Part shown: positions 48,901 to 60,605 of the stretch, in pieces
Layout: the number at the start of each line of letters is the position of its first letter
How positions within the stretch are numbered: position 1 is the first letter of the stretch
NCBI GenBank assembly: GCA_050084985.1
Contig: JBITNC010000001.1
Span: 178,436,001 to 178,500,000 of the forward strand
Direction of reading: 5' to 3'
Source of the DNA: Nageia nagi
Taxonomy: Eukaryota; Pinophyta
DNA: 64,000 nt
Program-made: the position numbers and the translations under genes
The notes under the pieces: generated by a model
What the model saw: only the letters and a program-made list of their open reading frames with translations
The model's database searches: none
What the model was told of the DNA's origin: nothing

Positions 48901-49500
48901 GATTCATTTCCTAAATTGGAGATAAATATATGCCCTTTAATCATTTGCTAAAAAAAGATGTCAAGTTTGTGTGGGATGAAAAATATCAAAAGGATTTTGA
49001 AGATATCAAACAATACTTGTTGAATCCTCCTATCCTAGTGCCTATGGACTTTTCAAAGCCAACCTATTTGTATATATAGTCAACATTGTATACCTTGTGG
49101 GAAATGTTATGTCAAAAATATGATGAAGATAAAGAGCAATCTACTACCTTAGAAAAACTCTTGTTGATTATGAAACTAGATATACTCCTATGGAAAAGCT
49201 TTTCTTTGGAATTATTTTTGCTACAAAAAAATTAAGACATTACCTTTTATATTGCACTACATTTATTGTTAGCCTAGTTAACCCATTGAAATACCTTGTA
49301 GAAAAGAAAAATTTATTAGGTAGGCTAGCAAAATGGTTGATGTTATTGCAGGAATTTAATATCAATGTGTTAAAGCAAAAGTCCATGAAAGGGCAAGCCA
49401 TTGTAAACTTGATCGTAAAATTTCATCAAAATGATGGAGTAGTGATTCATGAAGAATTTCTAGATGAATATGAGGATAATTCATGTTTTCAATAGCATGT
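48901..49500 (+). pseudogene. Ty3-type RNase H of C
   Basis: Starts with FNHLLKKDVKFVWDEKYQKD and continues PILVPMDFSKPTYLYI. 49190-49495 (101 codons) is the C-terminal half with MEKLFFGIIFATKKLRHYLL, YLVEKKNLLGRLAKWLMLLQ and EFNINVLKQKSMKG. The middle, with the catalytic acids, is broken. Confidence 0.8.
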
Positions 49501-49559
49501 AGACATGACAAAAGACCATTAGTGGTGTGATTTCAATGAGATGTCAATCCCAAATGAAT

Positions 49560-49960
49560 ACATGTATTACATGGAGGATAAACCAACTACCTAGAATTTG
49601 TATTTTGATGGATTTAAATGCTTTTACAGAGAGGGGGTAAGTATTGTCTTGGTTTCTCCTACAAATGAGGTTATTCCCATGGCTTTTAAACTTGTATTTG
49701 TATGAACTAATAATGTGATAGAATATAAAGCTTTGATATTGGGTTTGAAAGTAGCTATTACATTGAAAATAAAGGATTTAGAGATCTATGGTGATTCTAG
49801 CTTGTAATTAACTAAGTACAAGGTATTTTTGATACCAAGGATGAAAAGTTGAGACCATACAAAATAATGGTTAATGATTTGTTGGATTAGTTTGACATAT
49901 AAATTATCTAGAATATCCCATGCATTAACAACAGGTATGCAAATGTAATGGCAAGTGCAT
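49560..49960 (+). pseudogene. Second (archaeal-type) RNase H of C
   Basis: LYFDGFKCFYREGVSIVLVS (Asp), VIEYKALILGLKVAIT (Glu of the family EYEA reads as E-Y-K-A) and DLEIYGDSSL (third acid, G-D-S, intact here but lost in A). Stops after VFV and after SSL. Confidence 0.78.
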
Positions 49961-51305
49961 CTTCTCTTGCATCAATTAAGATAAAGGATGAAGAAACCAT
50001 ATTGAACATCTATAAGCTTGGTACACCTTCCTATATTAAATATAAACATGAAATAGAGGCATGTCTTATTACTGAGGAAAATGAATTTCAAAATTGGTAT
50101 GTTCACATTTACTATTATTTAAAAGATCAAACAATTCCTAATGATTATGATAGAAATGAAAAAGTGAGATTAAAGAGGGATGCTATCAAGTATGTGATCA
50201 TTAGTGAAGTGTTGTATAGAAGATCTTTTGATTATGCTTTATTGAGATGTCTCACAAAGCATGAAATAGCTACAACATTAGAGCAAGCACATGATGGTTT
50301 ATGTGGAGGTCATTTTCATACAAAGGCATTGTATACCAAGATTTTGCAAATTGGGTAGTATTTTCCCACAATGAAGGAAGATTATAAAAGTCATGTGAAG
50401 ACTTGCTTTCAATGTTAAAAGAATGCTAATTTAGAAAAGTAGCCTACTCAAAAGCTAAACTTCATCATCTCACCATAGCCACTTAGGGCATATATTTGAT
50501 TAGGCTAATTAATCCTCACTCACAAGAAGACCACAAATTTGTCATCACCACTACAAAGTTCACTACAAAATGGGTTGAAGCCATTCCTATGAAATTAGTC
50601 ACCCAAGATAAGATCATTTCATTCCTAATTGAAAACATCATTACAAGATTTAGTGTGCCACAAAGGTTGATTATGGACAATGGAAAAAACTTCAAAGGTA
50701 AGGAAATGAAATCTTTTTGTAAAAAATTTCATATTATTCAAATATTTTCTTCAATTTATTATACTTAAGGCAATGGTAATTTAGAGGCTACTACTAATAC
50801 TATCAAGAGTATTTGATCAAAAACTTGGGATAGATACAAAAGGGATTGTCATGAGCAGTTACCATATGCACTTTGGGCATATAAAATAAGTGCTAGAAAA
50901 ACCACTAGGGAAACACCATTCTCATTGGTGTATGAATATGAAGCTATAGTACCATTGGAGTTAGAGACCCCATCCCTAAGGATTTTGTTTCAAGGTGATT
51001 TTTTAAATGAGGAAGCAAGAAAGGGTAGGTTACCAAAATTGGAGTCATTAGATGAAGAGAGAATAAGAGTAATTGAACATCAAAAGGTTTATCATGAAAA
51101 ATTGAAAAGAGCATTTGGAAAGAAGATAAAAGCTAAAAAATTCAAAGTGGGAGATTTAGTACTAAAAGAGAATAGCAACAAGATGATTGCAAATGATGAG
51201 GTTAAAGGGAAATTTGAACCTAATTGGTTGGGCCCATTTATTGTAGTTGAAGCAACAAGATCAAGAGCCTACAAAATATCATTCATGGATGAAAAAAAGA
51301 ACTAA
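49961..51305 (+). pseudogene. Integrase of C
   Basis: 49948-50358 holds the linker and zinc finger: HEIATTLEQAHDGLCGGHFH and, after a stop, VKTCFQC, so the H-H-C-C set is kept. The core: GIYLIRLINPHS has Tyr where the first catalytic Asp belongs, LIMDNGKNFKG keeps the second Asp and GNLEATTNTIK keeps Glu. 50925-51305 (126 codons) is the tail with YEYEAIVPLELETPSLRI, FKVGDLVLKEN and NWLGPFIVVEATRSRAYK. A stop after SIYYT interrupts the core near 50768. Confidence 0.88.
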
Positions 51306-51429
51306 AGACCTTCAATTCCACCATATTAAATGCTTCTTTGCATAAATACCATGGCTCCATACCTTACACCATAGAAAATATCTCTTGTAAGATACATGTA
51401 TTATAGTTTTCATTTTTAGTTTTCCATTT

Positions 51430-52390
51430 CATTATATTATTTTCACATAGCTATTGATAAAAATGATTATTTTCATAAAAATATTGATATGAAAATGATT
51501 ATTGATAATAAAATATGAAAATAAAAATATTGATATGAAAATGATATTTTCATAAAAATATTTGCAAACCATGGACATAATCATGGACATATTTTCATAA
51601 AAATATTGATAATAAAAATGATTATTGATAATAAAATATTTGCAAACCATGGACATAAAATGCTAGGTCATCGGTGACCAACGATACAGCTAGTGAGGGT
51701 TTGTAAACCATGGACATAATGATATAATAAAAATGATGGTTTGCAAATATTTGTAAACCAGCTAGTGAGGGTTTGCAATATTTACAAATATAATGATATA
51801 AACCATGGTTTGCAAATATTTGCAAACTAGCCAGTGAGGGTTTGTAAACCCTCACTTGCAAACCAGTCAATGTCCACATCTTGCAAACCAAATATTTGCA
51901 AACCAGTTAATGTCCACATCTTGCTTATCATTTCATTATTAGTTTATCTTTTAAGTGAGTGAACCCTCACTAGCTGTATCATTGGTCACCGATGACCTAG
52001 CATTTTATGTCCATGGTTTGCAAATATTTTATTATCAATAATCATTTTTATCTTCCATGATTATGAAAATGATATAATCATTTTTATTATATCATTATGT
52101 CCATGGTTTGCAAATATTTGCAAACCCTCACTGGTTGGTTTGCAAATATTTTTATCTTGATATAAACCAAATATTTGCAAATATAATGATATTTGCAAAT
52201 ATTTACAAACCCTCATGATATAATAATGATATAAACTAAAAATGAAGATAAAAATATTTGCAAATAATGGACATTATTATCAATAATGAAGACAAAAATA
52301 TTTTTATGATTATTGATATTTTCATAAAAATATTGATATGAAAATGATTATATCATTTTCATTATATTATCAATAATAAGATAAAAATGA
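51430..52390. repeat. Scrambled repeat zone in the 3' non-coding part of C
   Basis: About 1 kb built from short blocks reused many times in both orientations: TTTGCAAATATTTGCAAA-type palindromes, CAAACCATGGACATAA, GCTAGTGAGGGTTTG, CATAAAAATATTGATATGAA and GATTATTGATAATAAAATA. Element A has none of this at the matching place, so it arose in C. No tidy period. Open frames here (such as 51622-51891) are repeat artefacts. Confidence 0.85.
51911..52053 (+). repeat. Long inverted repeat, left arm
   Basis: About 143 bp starting GTCCACATCTTGCTTATCAT, matching the reverse complement of 52377-52520 with about five mismatches. The loop between the arms is about 320 bp. The arms hold the conserved 3' zone of the family (block GTCCATGGTTTGCAAATATT). 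Confidence 0.85.
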
Positions 52391-52520
52391 TTATTGATAA
52401 TAAAATATTTGCAAACCATGGACATAAAATGCTAGGTCCCTGGTGACCAACGATACAACTAGTGAGGGTTCACTCACTTAAAAGATAAACTAATAATGAA
52501 ATGATAAGCAAGATGTGGAC
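52377..52520 (-). repeat. Long inverted repeat, right arm
   Basis: Reverse complement partner of 51911-52053. This arm is the ancestral copy: it runs on into the two-copy ~190-bp tandem repeat (52.4-52.8 kb) that element A also has. Confidence 0.85.
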
Positions 52521-53308
52521 ATTGACTCATCATTAGTGGATGACACAAATTTTTGTGTATCCACATGATTTTCACTTTGAACCATATAAAGCATACTATC
52601 TTAGGGTCATAAAAATAAAATGTATGACCATCGATGACCAATGATATGGCTAGTGAGAGTTTGCTCACTCAAAAGATAAACTAATGATGTAGTCATCAGT
52701 AGATTTTTGACATTGAATCATCATTAATGGATGAAATAACTCACTATGTATCTAAACAATTTCATGCAAGGCATGTCTAACACCTTTTTGTAGGTACCTA
52801 CATCATGTAAAGAAAAGAAAATATTACATAACTCATGCCATCAATGATGTGCTCAATATTCCTACACTATTAGTGATGTCCACATCAATGACATTACATC
52901 ACAAATAAAACAACCTCTTCTATATAAAGGCATGGAAGTTAGTGCATCAATTTCTTGAGTAGTAGAAATGATGGAATGGCTAGATTCATAGTTGAGTAGT
53001 GTAAGGGGAAAAAACAACTTCATCTATTTCATATATTGGACATGGAACCATAAGACTACCTGATAGCAAAGTTCCTTCTAATGAAAGAAATATTACTAGG
53101 AGCAAAGAGATACAGTTCTTCATATTTTATCTTGGATATACCACTCAAGGAGCTTTCTTGGGGAAACCAAACCAAAAGGGGAAAACAAAGGACCCTCATT
53201 ATCATCATCATCATCATTAAGTGGTAGTGTAGAGAAAGGGTTCAAAGTTCTCAAAATTTTCTTCTATAATTCTTCTTTGGATATGTAATCTCATTACTTC
53301 AATCACAC

Positions 53309-53326
53309 CTCCAAAGAAGGAAAAAA
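53309..53326 (+). other. Polypurine tract of C
   Basis: CCAAAGAAGGAAAAAA directly before the 3' LTR start. Confidence 0.7.
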
Positions 53327-53951
53327 TGTGGCTATCTAGAAATAAATTATTATTTATTAAATAATTCATTTTATAGCATCAAGGATATTTATTATAAAAA
53401 GGGGTCAAAATATACCCAAGGCAATGTAATGGATCGTTATATGATGTAAAGGGTGTCAAATATCAAGAAAGATACTACAAATTATGTAATGTGTAATGAT
53501 ACTAAGAATAAAAAAGGATCATGATGTTTGTATAAAGAAACATCAAAGAAAACACAAAAGGGATCTTGTGAGGATGTAAAAAATTCCAAGAGAGATACCA
53601 AAACATACAAGATCACTCTATTATACCAATAATGGTATTTTGTGACACCACCTCTACATATATCTATTAAATCCTTTGTATTATTTTCACATATTTTTTA
53701 TTCCATTCATAGATCTACTTATTCTATGTAACTAACAATGTGTTATCTTAGGCCATTGGTGATATGCATTTCTTATTCTGCATTGTGGTGATTGATGGAT
53801 AGTTGCTATTATTTCATGTTCATGTGATTATGATGAAGGTACATTAATTATCACTATTCATTTGATGCCATACTTCTCATATATGCTTCAATTACATATT
53901 GGAGACAAATAGTGCATTGATTTATTATTTATACATTATTTAAGATCTACA
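53327..53951 (+). repeat. 3' LTR of C
   Basis: 625 bp from TGTGGCTATC to GATCTACA. Aligns with both LTRs of A and with the partial 5' LTR of C. Confidence 0.9.
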
Positions 53952-53956
53952 CATGC
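53952..53956. repeat. Target-site duplication of element C, right copy
   Basis: CATGC, identical to 45534-45538. Confidence 0.85.
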
Positions 53957-55099
53957 AATCCAAATAACATGATATGCAATTACATGATTTATGGTGGCCC
54001 TTATGGCCTATAAATGATTCAATGACCAATCATATCCTCTTTCTTATCTATCGGTTATAGTGACCAATTCATACTTGGTTCACTCGATTTCTAATTGACT
54101 ATCCTATTGAGTCCACCTATGATATACATTAATAACATTCTCGAAGCCAATATCAATCTAGTAGAAATATCATACATATCTATGTATAATTCACTAAATA
54201 TCATAAACAATTCAAATTTATTTTAAACACCCCATTCTAAGTAGGATTACACCAAGTGCATATAGGAAGGATCCTTACATGCATGTTATGGTCCTAAAAT
54301 AATATTTTTTAAAAAGTGGTTTTTATTCATGCCCATAAAAAGTTAATTTCTATCATTTGGGTATTGTAATAAATTATATAGTTGAAAATAATAAATTATA
54401 TAGTTGAAAACTAGACTTCAAGCACTACATTTTTATTACAATGACCTTTTTTAGGATTCCATGTCTAAGTGCTTCGAATTTTGAGATCAATTATGACCAA
54501 ACCTTAAAATCAAGGAAAGCACTTCCACTTTTTAGCCATAAAATGGATCCATCTTCTTGAACTTACTAGAACTAGCTTGAAGATTGGAAGTGATGAAACA
54601 TTGTAGTAGATAAAATAATAATCCCATAAAATACAATATAACAAAGCATATAATAGAGTAGAAAAAGAATAAATAAATTGAAACATTAGTTGCAATCTAG
54701 TATTTATTATCTTATCAATATTTCTTATAGTATATATTTTAGTTGATTTTATATTTATAGAAATGAAGAAGTTTCAAGAAGGTTAACCAATTTATGGAAA
54801 TGGAAGAAACTTCTTGAATAAGTTTTTTTGTAGAGAATAAATAGTGATAAACATTTTTTTCTAAAAGGTAAATATATTATCAAAAAAGTACATGGGTTTT
54901 GATAGGGTCCCCAAAACCCGTTATAATTAAAAAGTATTCTTATTCAAATTGTATGCCACAAGAAAGCACAACTACATTTATATGCATGCCTATATGCTAT
55001 GCAAAGGTAGCCAAACTATAACTGTTATTACATATATAAACATATTAATCCAAAAAAAAATAATTTAGCATAAATTGGGGCTAATCAAAAGATAGTTGT
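53957..55099. other. Unassigned right flank of element C
   Basis: No gene recognised. A 22-bp direct duplication (AATAAATTATATAGTTGAAA) lies at 54368-54410. Confidence 0.45.
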
Positions 55100-56150
55100 A
55101 CAAAAAACTACATTAGAAAGCTACTTTATTAGGGAGGAAGGATCCTCTTCTTCTTCATTGGTGTTGGTCTTGGGTGGGTTTGGGTTTTATCTACCATCAT
55201 ATTCCATTTTTCTGGTGACTAAACCTTTCATCATCTTCTTCTATAGGATCTTTTTTTAGGGCTTACTTGTACTTGGCTCTTCAAGTATCCTGATAGATAT
55301 GGGACTGATCCTGAGTGGGGCCTATGTTACCTTAGGAGAGCTTCCTTTTTCCTTAGCACTCTTTCCATTATCTATTTTTAGGCTTATGGATTTGATCTAG
55401 AGGGTTGGGCTAACTATAGGCTCTTGATATGAGATCCAAAGTCAAAGGATTATCATGGTCCTCCTCATCTAAAAGGGAAGGGGTTTCCTTTAACACTTCT
55501 ATAGAAGCCTATGTAGGGCCCTTTATATCTTTAACACCCACTTCCATAGTAGAATCTAGTTTACCTTTATCTAGAATTTACTCCTCCAAAGTATCTACTA
55601 TGCCCCCATCCTTGGAAAGATTATCCTCCATCATGACATTAGGGATTTCACCTCTAATTTCCTCCATATATACCTCTTTATCAAGTTCTTTAGGTTCCTC
55701 CTCCATGATTTGATCTAAAAGGGGGAGATCCTCCCCATCCTCATGAGAAGGGTCTAATTGTATGTTAGGATTATGATGGGTTGGGATACTAATATTGATT
55801 ACCTCCTCTAGGAATTATTCTTCCACCTCATGGGTTGCATGGGCTTGCATATGCATGCTCTACATGATGATGGTATAGAGCTGCCTTTTTCCTTATTTTC
55901 CTCTTCACTTACCTTTGGGGTCTTCTTCTCTTAGAGATAAGGGAGGGAACCTTGCTTAGAGACTTATGCTTTCCCTTCTCTTTCTTTGAGGGATCTTGAG
56001 GGGAATTAGTATTCATGCTTTCTTTCTTCTTATCTTTGTCATTCCTTCTATCTCTTATGTGGGAGCTAAGGCTTGCATATACATGATTCCTCTTTTTTGT
56101 AGTAGTTTTATGGCTACCCTTTAACTATAGATTCCCTTGGATGGAATGGG
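55100..56150 (-). pseudogene. Unrecognised acidic coding remnant
   Basis: Minus-strand translation reads as protein over about 900 bp: KESMNTNSPQDPSKKEKGKH near 56.0 kb, then IQLDPSHEDGEDLPLLDQIM, EEEPKELDKEVYMEEIRGEI and MMEDNLSKDGGIVDTLEE, then a basic Pro-rich end (THPRPTPMKKKRI) near 55.15 kb. The composition and less AT-rich codon use stand out from the surroundings. It could be the tail of a LINE ORF1 or a gag-like protein, but I see no zinc knuckle or other deciding motif. The plus-strand frame at 55429-55713 is its shadow. Confidence 0.35.
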
Positions 56151-56153
56151 TAC

Positions 56154-56354
56154 TGGAGAGAATCCAAAATTCATACATTGTATTGATACGAGAGCAATTA
56201 AATACATAGAGTAGTTGGGAGTTACATTCCTATATAATAATGAACCAAACCCTAAATATTAAAGTGGGATAAAATAATAGTAAATAATACTAGTGTATTA
56301 TTTACCTTACATTATTTGTATACCTAATGAGCTAATGTATTATTTATTATAATA
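56154..56354 (-). repeat. 3' LTR of F
   Basis: 201 bp aligning with 61668-61869. Shared blocks include ACATTGTATTGATA-type, GAGCAATTAAATACATAGAG and AAATATTAAAGTGGGATAAA. On the minus strand it follows a short polypurine stretch (ATGGGAG) at 56355-56361. Confidence 0.9.
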
Positions 56355-56719
56355 CTCCCATAATACATTATGTCTTTAGTGAGCATGAGAGGAATCTCCA
56401 AAAGTAGTCAAAATTTCCACTATTAAGAGATTTGGTGAAGACATTTGCAATTTTCTCTTTCATATAAATGTATTGGAGCTAAATATTGTGTAATGAAACA
56501 TGATCCCAAATGAAGTGCATCTGTATCTCAATGTGGTTGGTGCACTAGTGAAAATAAGGGTTTTGAACTAGTTTCAATACACCTTGATTATCATAATGTA
56601 GAATTGTGACTTATTTCTATGGAATTCCAATGTCTATCAAACTGCAATGTAACCATACTACTTCATAAATAGCATCTCTTGTAGCATGGAATTTCAACTT
56701 TGTGGTAGACTTAGATGTG

Positions 56720-57040
56720 ATGATTTACTTCTTACTACCCCATGAAATTAGTGCAGATCCAAGGAAGAACACATATCTTATTATTGATCTTCTATCATCC
56801 AAGGATACTCCATAATTTGCATTTGTGTATCTAGATAAGATGAACTTATCATTCTTCTTATACTTTAGGCCATAATCATTAATGCCATATATGTACCTCA
56901 AAATATACTTTTCATGGTCTAGTGGGCCTTCTTTGGTTCCTACATAAATCTTGAAAGATAGATGATGGTATAGTAAATATTCATCTTGGTGTATGCTAGG
57001 TAAATTAACCCTCAAATCAATTGATGATATAGAGTTGCAT
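56720..57040 (-). pseudogene. RNase H of F
   Basis: 56725-57015 reads VNLPSIHQDEY, LRYIYGINDYGLKYKK, YTNANYGVSLDDRRSIIRYV and FFLGSALISWGSKK. This is the copia RNase H start (Y.DAD..G..DDR.S..G..F.LG...ISW.SKKQ), with A-N for A-D at the catalytic site. The later part of RNase H, with the Glu and last Asp, is not recognisable before the LTR. Confidence 0.85.
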
Positions 57041-57950
57041 TTATTAGTGGAGAATGATCATGGCATGATAAATGTAAACTAGGTTCAATTGGCATGGACA
57101 TTAGGTTGCATTCTATCATTTCAAATTTCTCTAATAGCTTCTTGGTGTACTCCATCTATGAGGAAAATATTCAATCGTGCATCTACCAAACCTCAAATCT
57201 AATGAAATAGTGAAGTAAACTAAGGTTGGTTATGTCAAATGATCATTTGAGACCATGTTTGTAATATATGATCAACTTCTTAGGGTTACCTATGATAACC
57301 TAATCATTGACATAAACTACAACTCCTCTTGAAGTCATGTTGTATTAATGAGAATCAATTTTCATGTACTAAGCTTGAGGATCCTATTTCAATCCATATA
57401 GAGACTTGATCAATCTACACACTTGTTTTTCATGGATCAATCACAAATCATTTAGGTTGTTACATGTAGACTTCATCCTCTAAGTCTCCATTTAGGAAGG
57501 CAATTTTCACATCCATTTGATGGAATTTCTAACAAAATTGAGTTGCATTACAAAAGCAATTCTGATAGTCTTCATCTTGGAAGTGGGAGAAAAAGTCTCC
57601 TCATATTCATTACCTTCCTATTGATCATACCCTTTGGCAACAAGTTAGGCCTTGTGATTATCAAGTGTACCATCAACTTTGTACTTGGTTTTGAACACCC
57701 ATTTACATCCAATGGCCTTCTTCCCTAGTGTAAGATGTACCAACATCCATGTTCCATTTTCATCAATGCATCCTATTCAGCCTACATGGATGACTTCTAA
57801 TGTATTAGGTCAATAGCTTCATGAAAAATTTCAGGTTTAGGTTTATTTACAACTATGGTCATCAGTTCCAAGTTTACTTATTAATGAGCCATGCTACATG
57901 TCTTTACTCTAGAAGTCAAAGTGTCTAGTAGAGCACTCAAGTTTGAATCC
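57041..57950 (-). pseudogene. Reverse transcriptase of F
   Basis: Minus-strand pieces: KWVFKTKYKVDGTLDNHK (near 57.68 kb), a GNEYEETFSPTSKMKTI-like stretch near 57.6 kb, and MTSRGVVVYVNDxVIIGNPK near 57.31 kb, where the catalytic Y-V-D-D reads Y-V-N-D. These are the copia RT landmarks in order. Frame changes separate them. Confidence 0.78.
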
Positions 57951-58279
57951 TATAGTATCTTTTGGTACCACTTAGGTCTTTGAGGTGGAAAATTCACAAC
58001 TAGAGCTTCTCTCTCATAATTTTCATCATCATAATTGATTATGAGCCCACTATTAGGTTTATGTACCTTTGTAGGTGGAATAGTTGAAGATTCACCAATT
58101 TCATCAAAATATTACATCTCTTTTGATATAAGTCTTTCAAGTAGTAAGATACATGACTCTATAGGCTTTGGATTCACTATCATACTTGAGAAAAATGTAA
58201 CTTTTTTATTTTTCATCAATCCTTTTCCTTTTCTCCATAAGAATGTGCTTGTAGTTAGTACAACCAAACTTGAAGATGT

Positions 58280-59050
58280 GATATATCTATTTTCTCTCCT
58301 GACTATGCTTCTTTAGGTGTCATCCCATAAAGATCTTTTATGGGTGCTTTATTCAATAGATATGTGGTAGTATTCATTACTTTAGCCCAAAATATCCCAT
58401 CCATTTTTGTATCTTTCAACATGCTTCTTTCCATTTCTAAAATGGTTTGATTTCATCATTTACAAACTCTAGTTTGCTATGGTGTGCAAGATGTGGTCAA
58501 CTGTAATTGAATTCCATGCTGATTTAGGAATGTAAAAAACTCATTTGATAAGTATTATCCCCCTTGATCTAAGTATATAACATGGATATGATGAGAAGTT
58601 TATTTCTCCACAAGTGCCTTGAATTCCTTAAAGTAGGACAATGTCTAATCCTTTTTCTTAAGGAAATACACCCACATTTGTTTTGAGTACTTACCAATAA
58701 ATAATAGGAAGTATATGAGGTTAGAAACACTAGCTTAGATGGAATCATATAGATTAGCATGGATCACATTAAGAAGTCCTTTATCATAATGTAATCTATC
58801 ATTGAATGGGATTCTACACTATTTTCTTGCTATAAAAGTAGAACAAATATTAGTAGGAGAGTAAGATATGGAAGACCATGCATCATATCCTTATTTTGTA
58901 AAGTGATTAGGTAGTTTCATAACATGTAATGTGATCCATGTCCATATTTTCAAATCTATAATGCTAAAGAGTGGTGACATTCATAACATGAACATTGAGT
59001 GCTTGATTTTGGAAGCTACAACATCAAGAAGAGACATTTTCCCATTACCT
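58280..59050 (-). pseudogene. Gag-pre-integrase and integrase of F
   Basis: Minus strand: QNKDMMHGLPYL, FNDRLHYDKGLLNVIHANLY (the H-S-D-L-C position reads H-A-N-L-Y, losing the first catalytic Asp), IYFLLFIGKYSKQMWVYFLK, FKEFKALVEKxTSHHIHVIY and LDQGDNTY (the R-S-D-R-G-G site, Asp kept). Downstream the copia PQQNGVAERKN region is poorly kept (HHSKL near 58.47 kb). Confidence 0.82.
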
Positions 59051-59400
59051 TTTGCTTTTGCTACTATTCGACATCCTTTGGACTTGTCATAAATGAAGAA
59101 AACCTTTTCTAAATTCATAGTATCAAACTCTACCTTCATATTTTCTTCTAGCATATGGCTAACTGATAGGAGGTTCTTTTAGAGCTTTGGCACATACAAA
59201 TCCTCTTTGAATTGATAGTTGTTCTTTCCAAGTCAACCATGATAATCATCCATACCTTCAATTTCATGGGATGTATCATCACCCAATTGAAATTGACTAT
59301 GATTTGCATTATAAACCAATCCTTTCAACTAGTCATATGCTTGGAAGTATCAGAATCAATATACCAAGCATAGGAGAATGAAGTGTTCTCTTAATGAACA
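59051..59400 (-). pseudogene. Protease of F
   Basis: WYIDSDTSKHMTSxKDWF near 59.35 kb is the copia protease active site, with D-S-D for D-S-G. Then, after a frame change, EDLYVPKL and NLLSVSHMLEENMKVEFDTM, the usual L.VP.L..NLLSV stretch, at 59.12-59.2 kb. 59401-59689 is the gag zinc-knuckle zone, unrecognisable. Confidence 0.8.
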
Positions 59401-59689
59401 AAAGCAACATTGCTAACATCTTCAGTCACTTGATCAATATCATTAACAACATTGCCTTATTATTTTATTTATTATGGTCATATTTATTTTCACTCCCTTG
59501 GTTTTGAGAATTTTTCCTTTTTTATTTTTTATTCTTATTACTCAAAGAGTTTTAAGCAAAAGAATTGTACTAGTAATCTTGCAATTCATCCATAAATCAT
59601 GCAATTTTATAGTTGCTTATCATTTAACTATAGGGAAGTTTTTGATTTACCTTTTTATTAAGGGTTTTTTTATCTTTATGATTGGATAT

Positions 59690-60295
59690 CATGGATTATT
59701 TATCTTCATGAGAGGTTGCATGAGAAGCTTCTTCTTGTTGCAATATATTTACCAACTCTTCAAAGTCAAGTGTTTGCTTCAAGATGTTCAATGTCATCAC
59801 AAAGGTATGATATTTCTCTTGGAGTGATCTCAAGAAAATAGGTATAAGGAGCATATATTCCACCTCTGTACCTAATTCCAATAGAGAGGCATAAATTTTT
59901 GTAACTCTATAAAGAAAGGATTCAATTTGTTCACCACTTTTCAGTTTCAAGGTATGTAATTATCCTTGCATATGTAGAATCTAATTTTAATTCTTTGAGA
60001 TAAACACTTGCTATAATGTCTTCCATGCTGCTACAACATATTTGGAGTTTTGAACATGAAGTTTTACATCATATAAAATTCCAATAAGGATGATCATACA
60101 AGCTTTCCTTCTTCTTTGATCAAACTTGTTTTGGTTATCACTAGCTATTGTTGGATGAGTTTCTTTTCTAGTTATAATGTCCCATAAATCTTCAAACTCC
60201 AAGATTATCTGAATCTTCATCTTCTAAGAGGTATAGTTATTACCCTTGAACAATTATGAATCAAGCAATAAAATTTTTAGGGCTATTTGGGCCAT
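59690..60295 (-). pseudogene. Gag of F
   Basis: Likely start at the Met at 60295 (MAQIALKILLLD). Reads FEDLWDIITRKETHP and KVHVQNSKYVVAAWKTL-like sequence in 60011-60220, then 59696-59950: MKLKSGEQIESFLYRVTKIY, LELGTEVEYMLLIPIFLRSL and KYHTFVMTLNILKQTLDFEE, ending LVNILQQEEASHA. This is the copia UBN2 gag domain. Stops fall at former Gln codons. Confidence 0.85.
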
Positions 60296-60509
60296 GCTTA
60301 TTTTTCAAGTTTCAATCTTCAATCACAAATTTACAAAAAATTAGTCTCTTTTTTGGAGTGTACAAAACTTTTTCAATATTCCCTCATCAAGTTTGTCTTC
60401 AAAATTCATTTTTGTCTCCTCCAAAGTATTAAGTATTCCCAAAATTAATTTTAGTACCTTCACTTTTATTTATGGCTTAAAAATTAATTAAGAACATGCA
60501 AATTAAAAG

Positions 60510-60605
60510 TGTAAGTTATGGAGGGATTTGAACTTGTGATTTTCTATTATCAAACTTGGTGTTTTGCCAATTCACCAAGGGTTATCCCTTGAATTTTGTT
60601 TATTT
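60510..60605 (-). repeat. tRNA-like pol III box pair (decayed)
   Basis: On the minus strand CCTTGGTGAATTGGC resembles an A box, and 32 bases later AAGTTCAAATCCCTCC resembles a B box with the 3' side of a T stem. The 5' side of that stem does not pair any more. It could be a tRNA-derived SINE or a tRNA pseudogene lying in the leader of F. Confidence 0.35.

Larger units (their letters stand above)
45539..53951 (+). mobile_element. Ty3/gypsy Tat-lineage element, same family as A (element C)
   Basis: 8.4 kb on the plus strand: partial 5' LTR, gag, protease, RT, RNase H, second RNase H, integrase, a long 3' non-coding zone and a 3' LTR (53327-53951). LTRs, proteins and the 3' tandem repeat all match element A, so these are two opposed copies about 38 kb apart. 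C has a deletion that removes the end of the 5' LTR, the leader and the start of gag, and an expanded scrambled repeat zone at 51.43-52.39 kb. Pol is broken by stops and frameshifts. Confidence 0.92.

Noticed and set aside
51432-51891. Two minus-strand frames of 74 and 89 codons
   Set aside because: Their repeated peptides come from the scrambled repeat zone of C. There is no start context and no homologous frame in A.
55429-55713. 94-codon plus-strand Ser-rich frame
   Set aside because: It is the antisense shadow of the acidic minus-strand coding remnant: Glu codons on the minus strand read as Ser/Leu on the plus strand.
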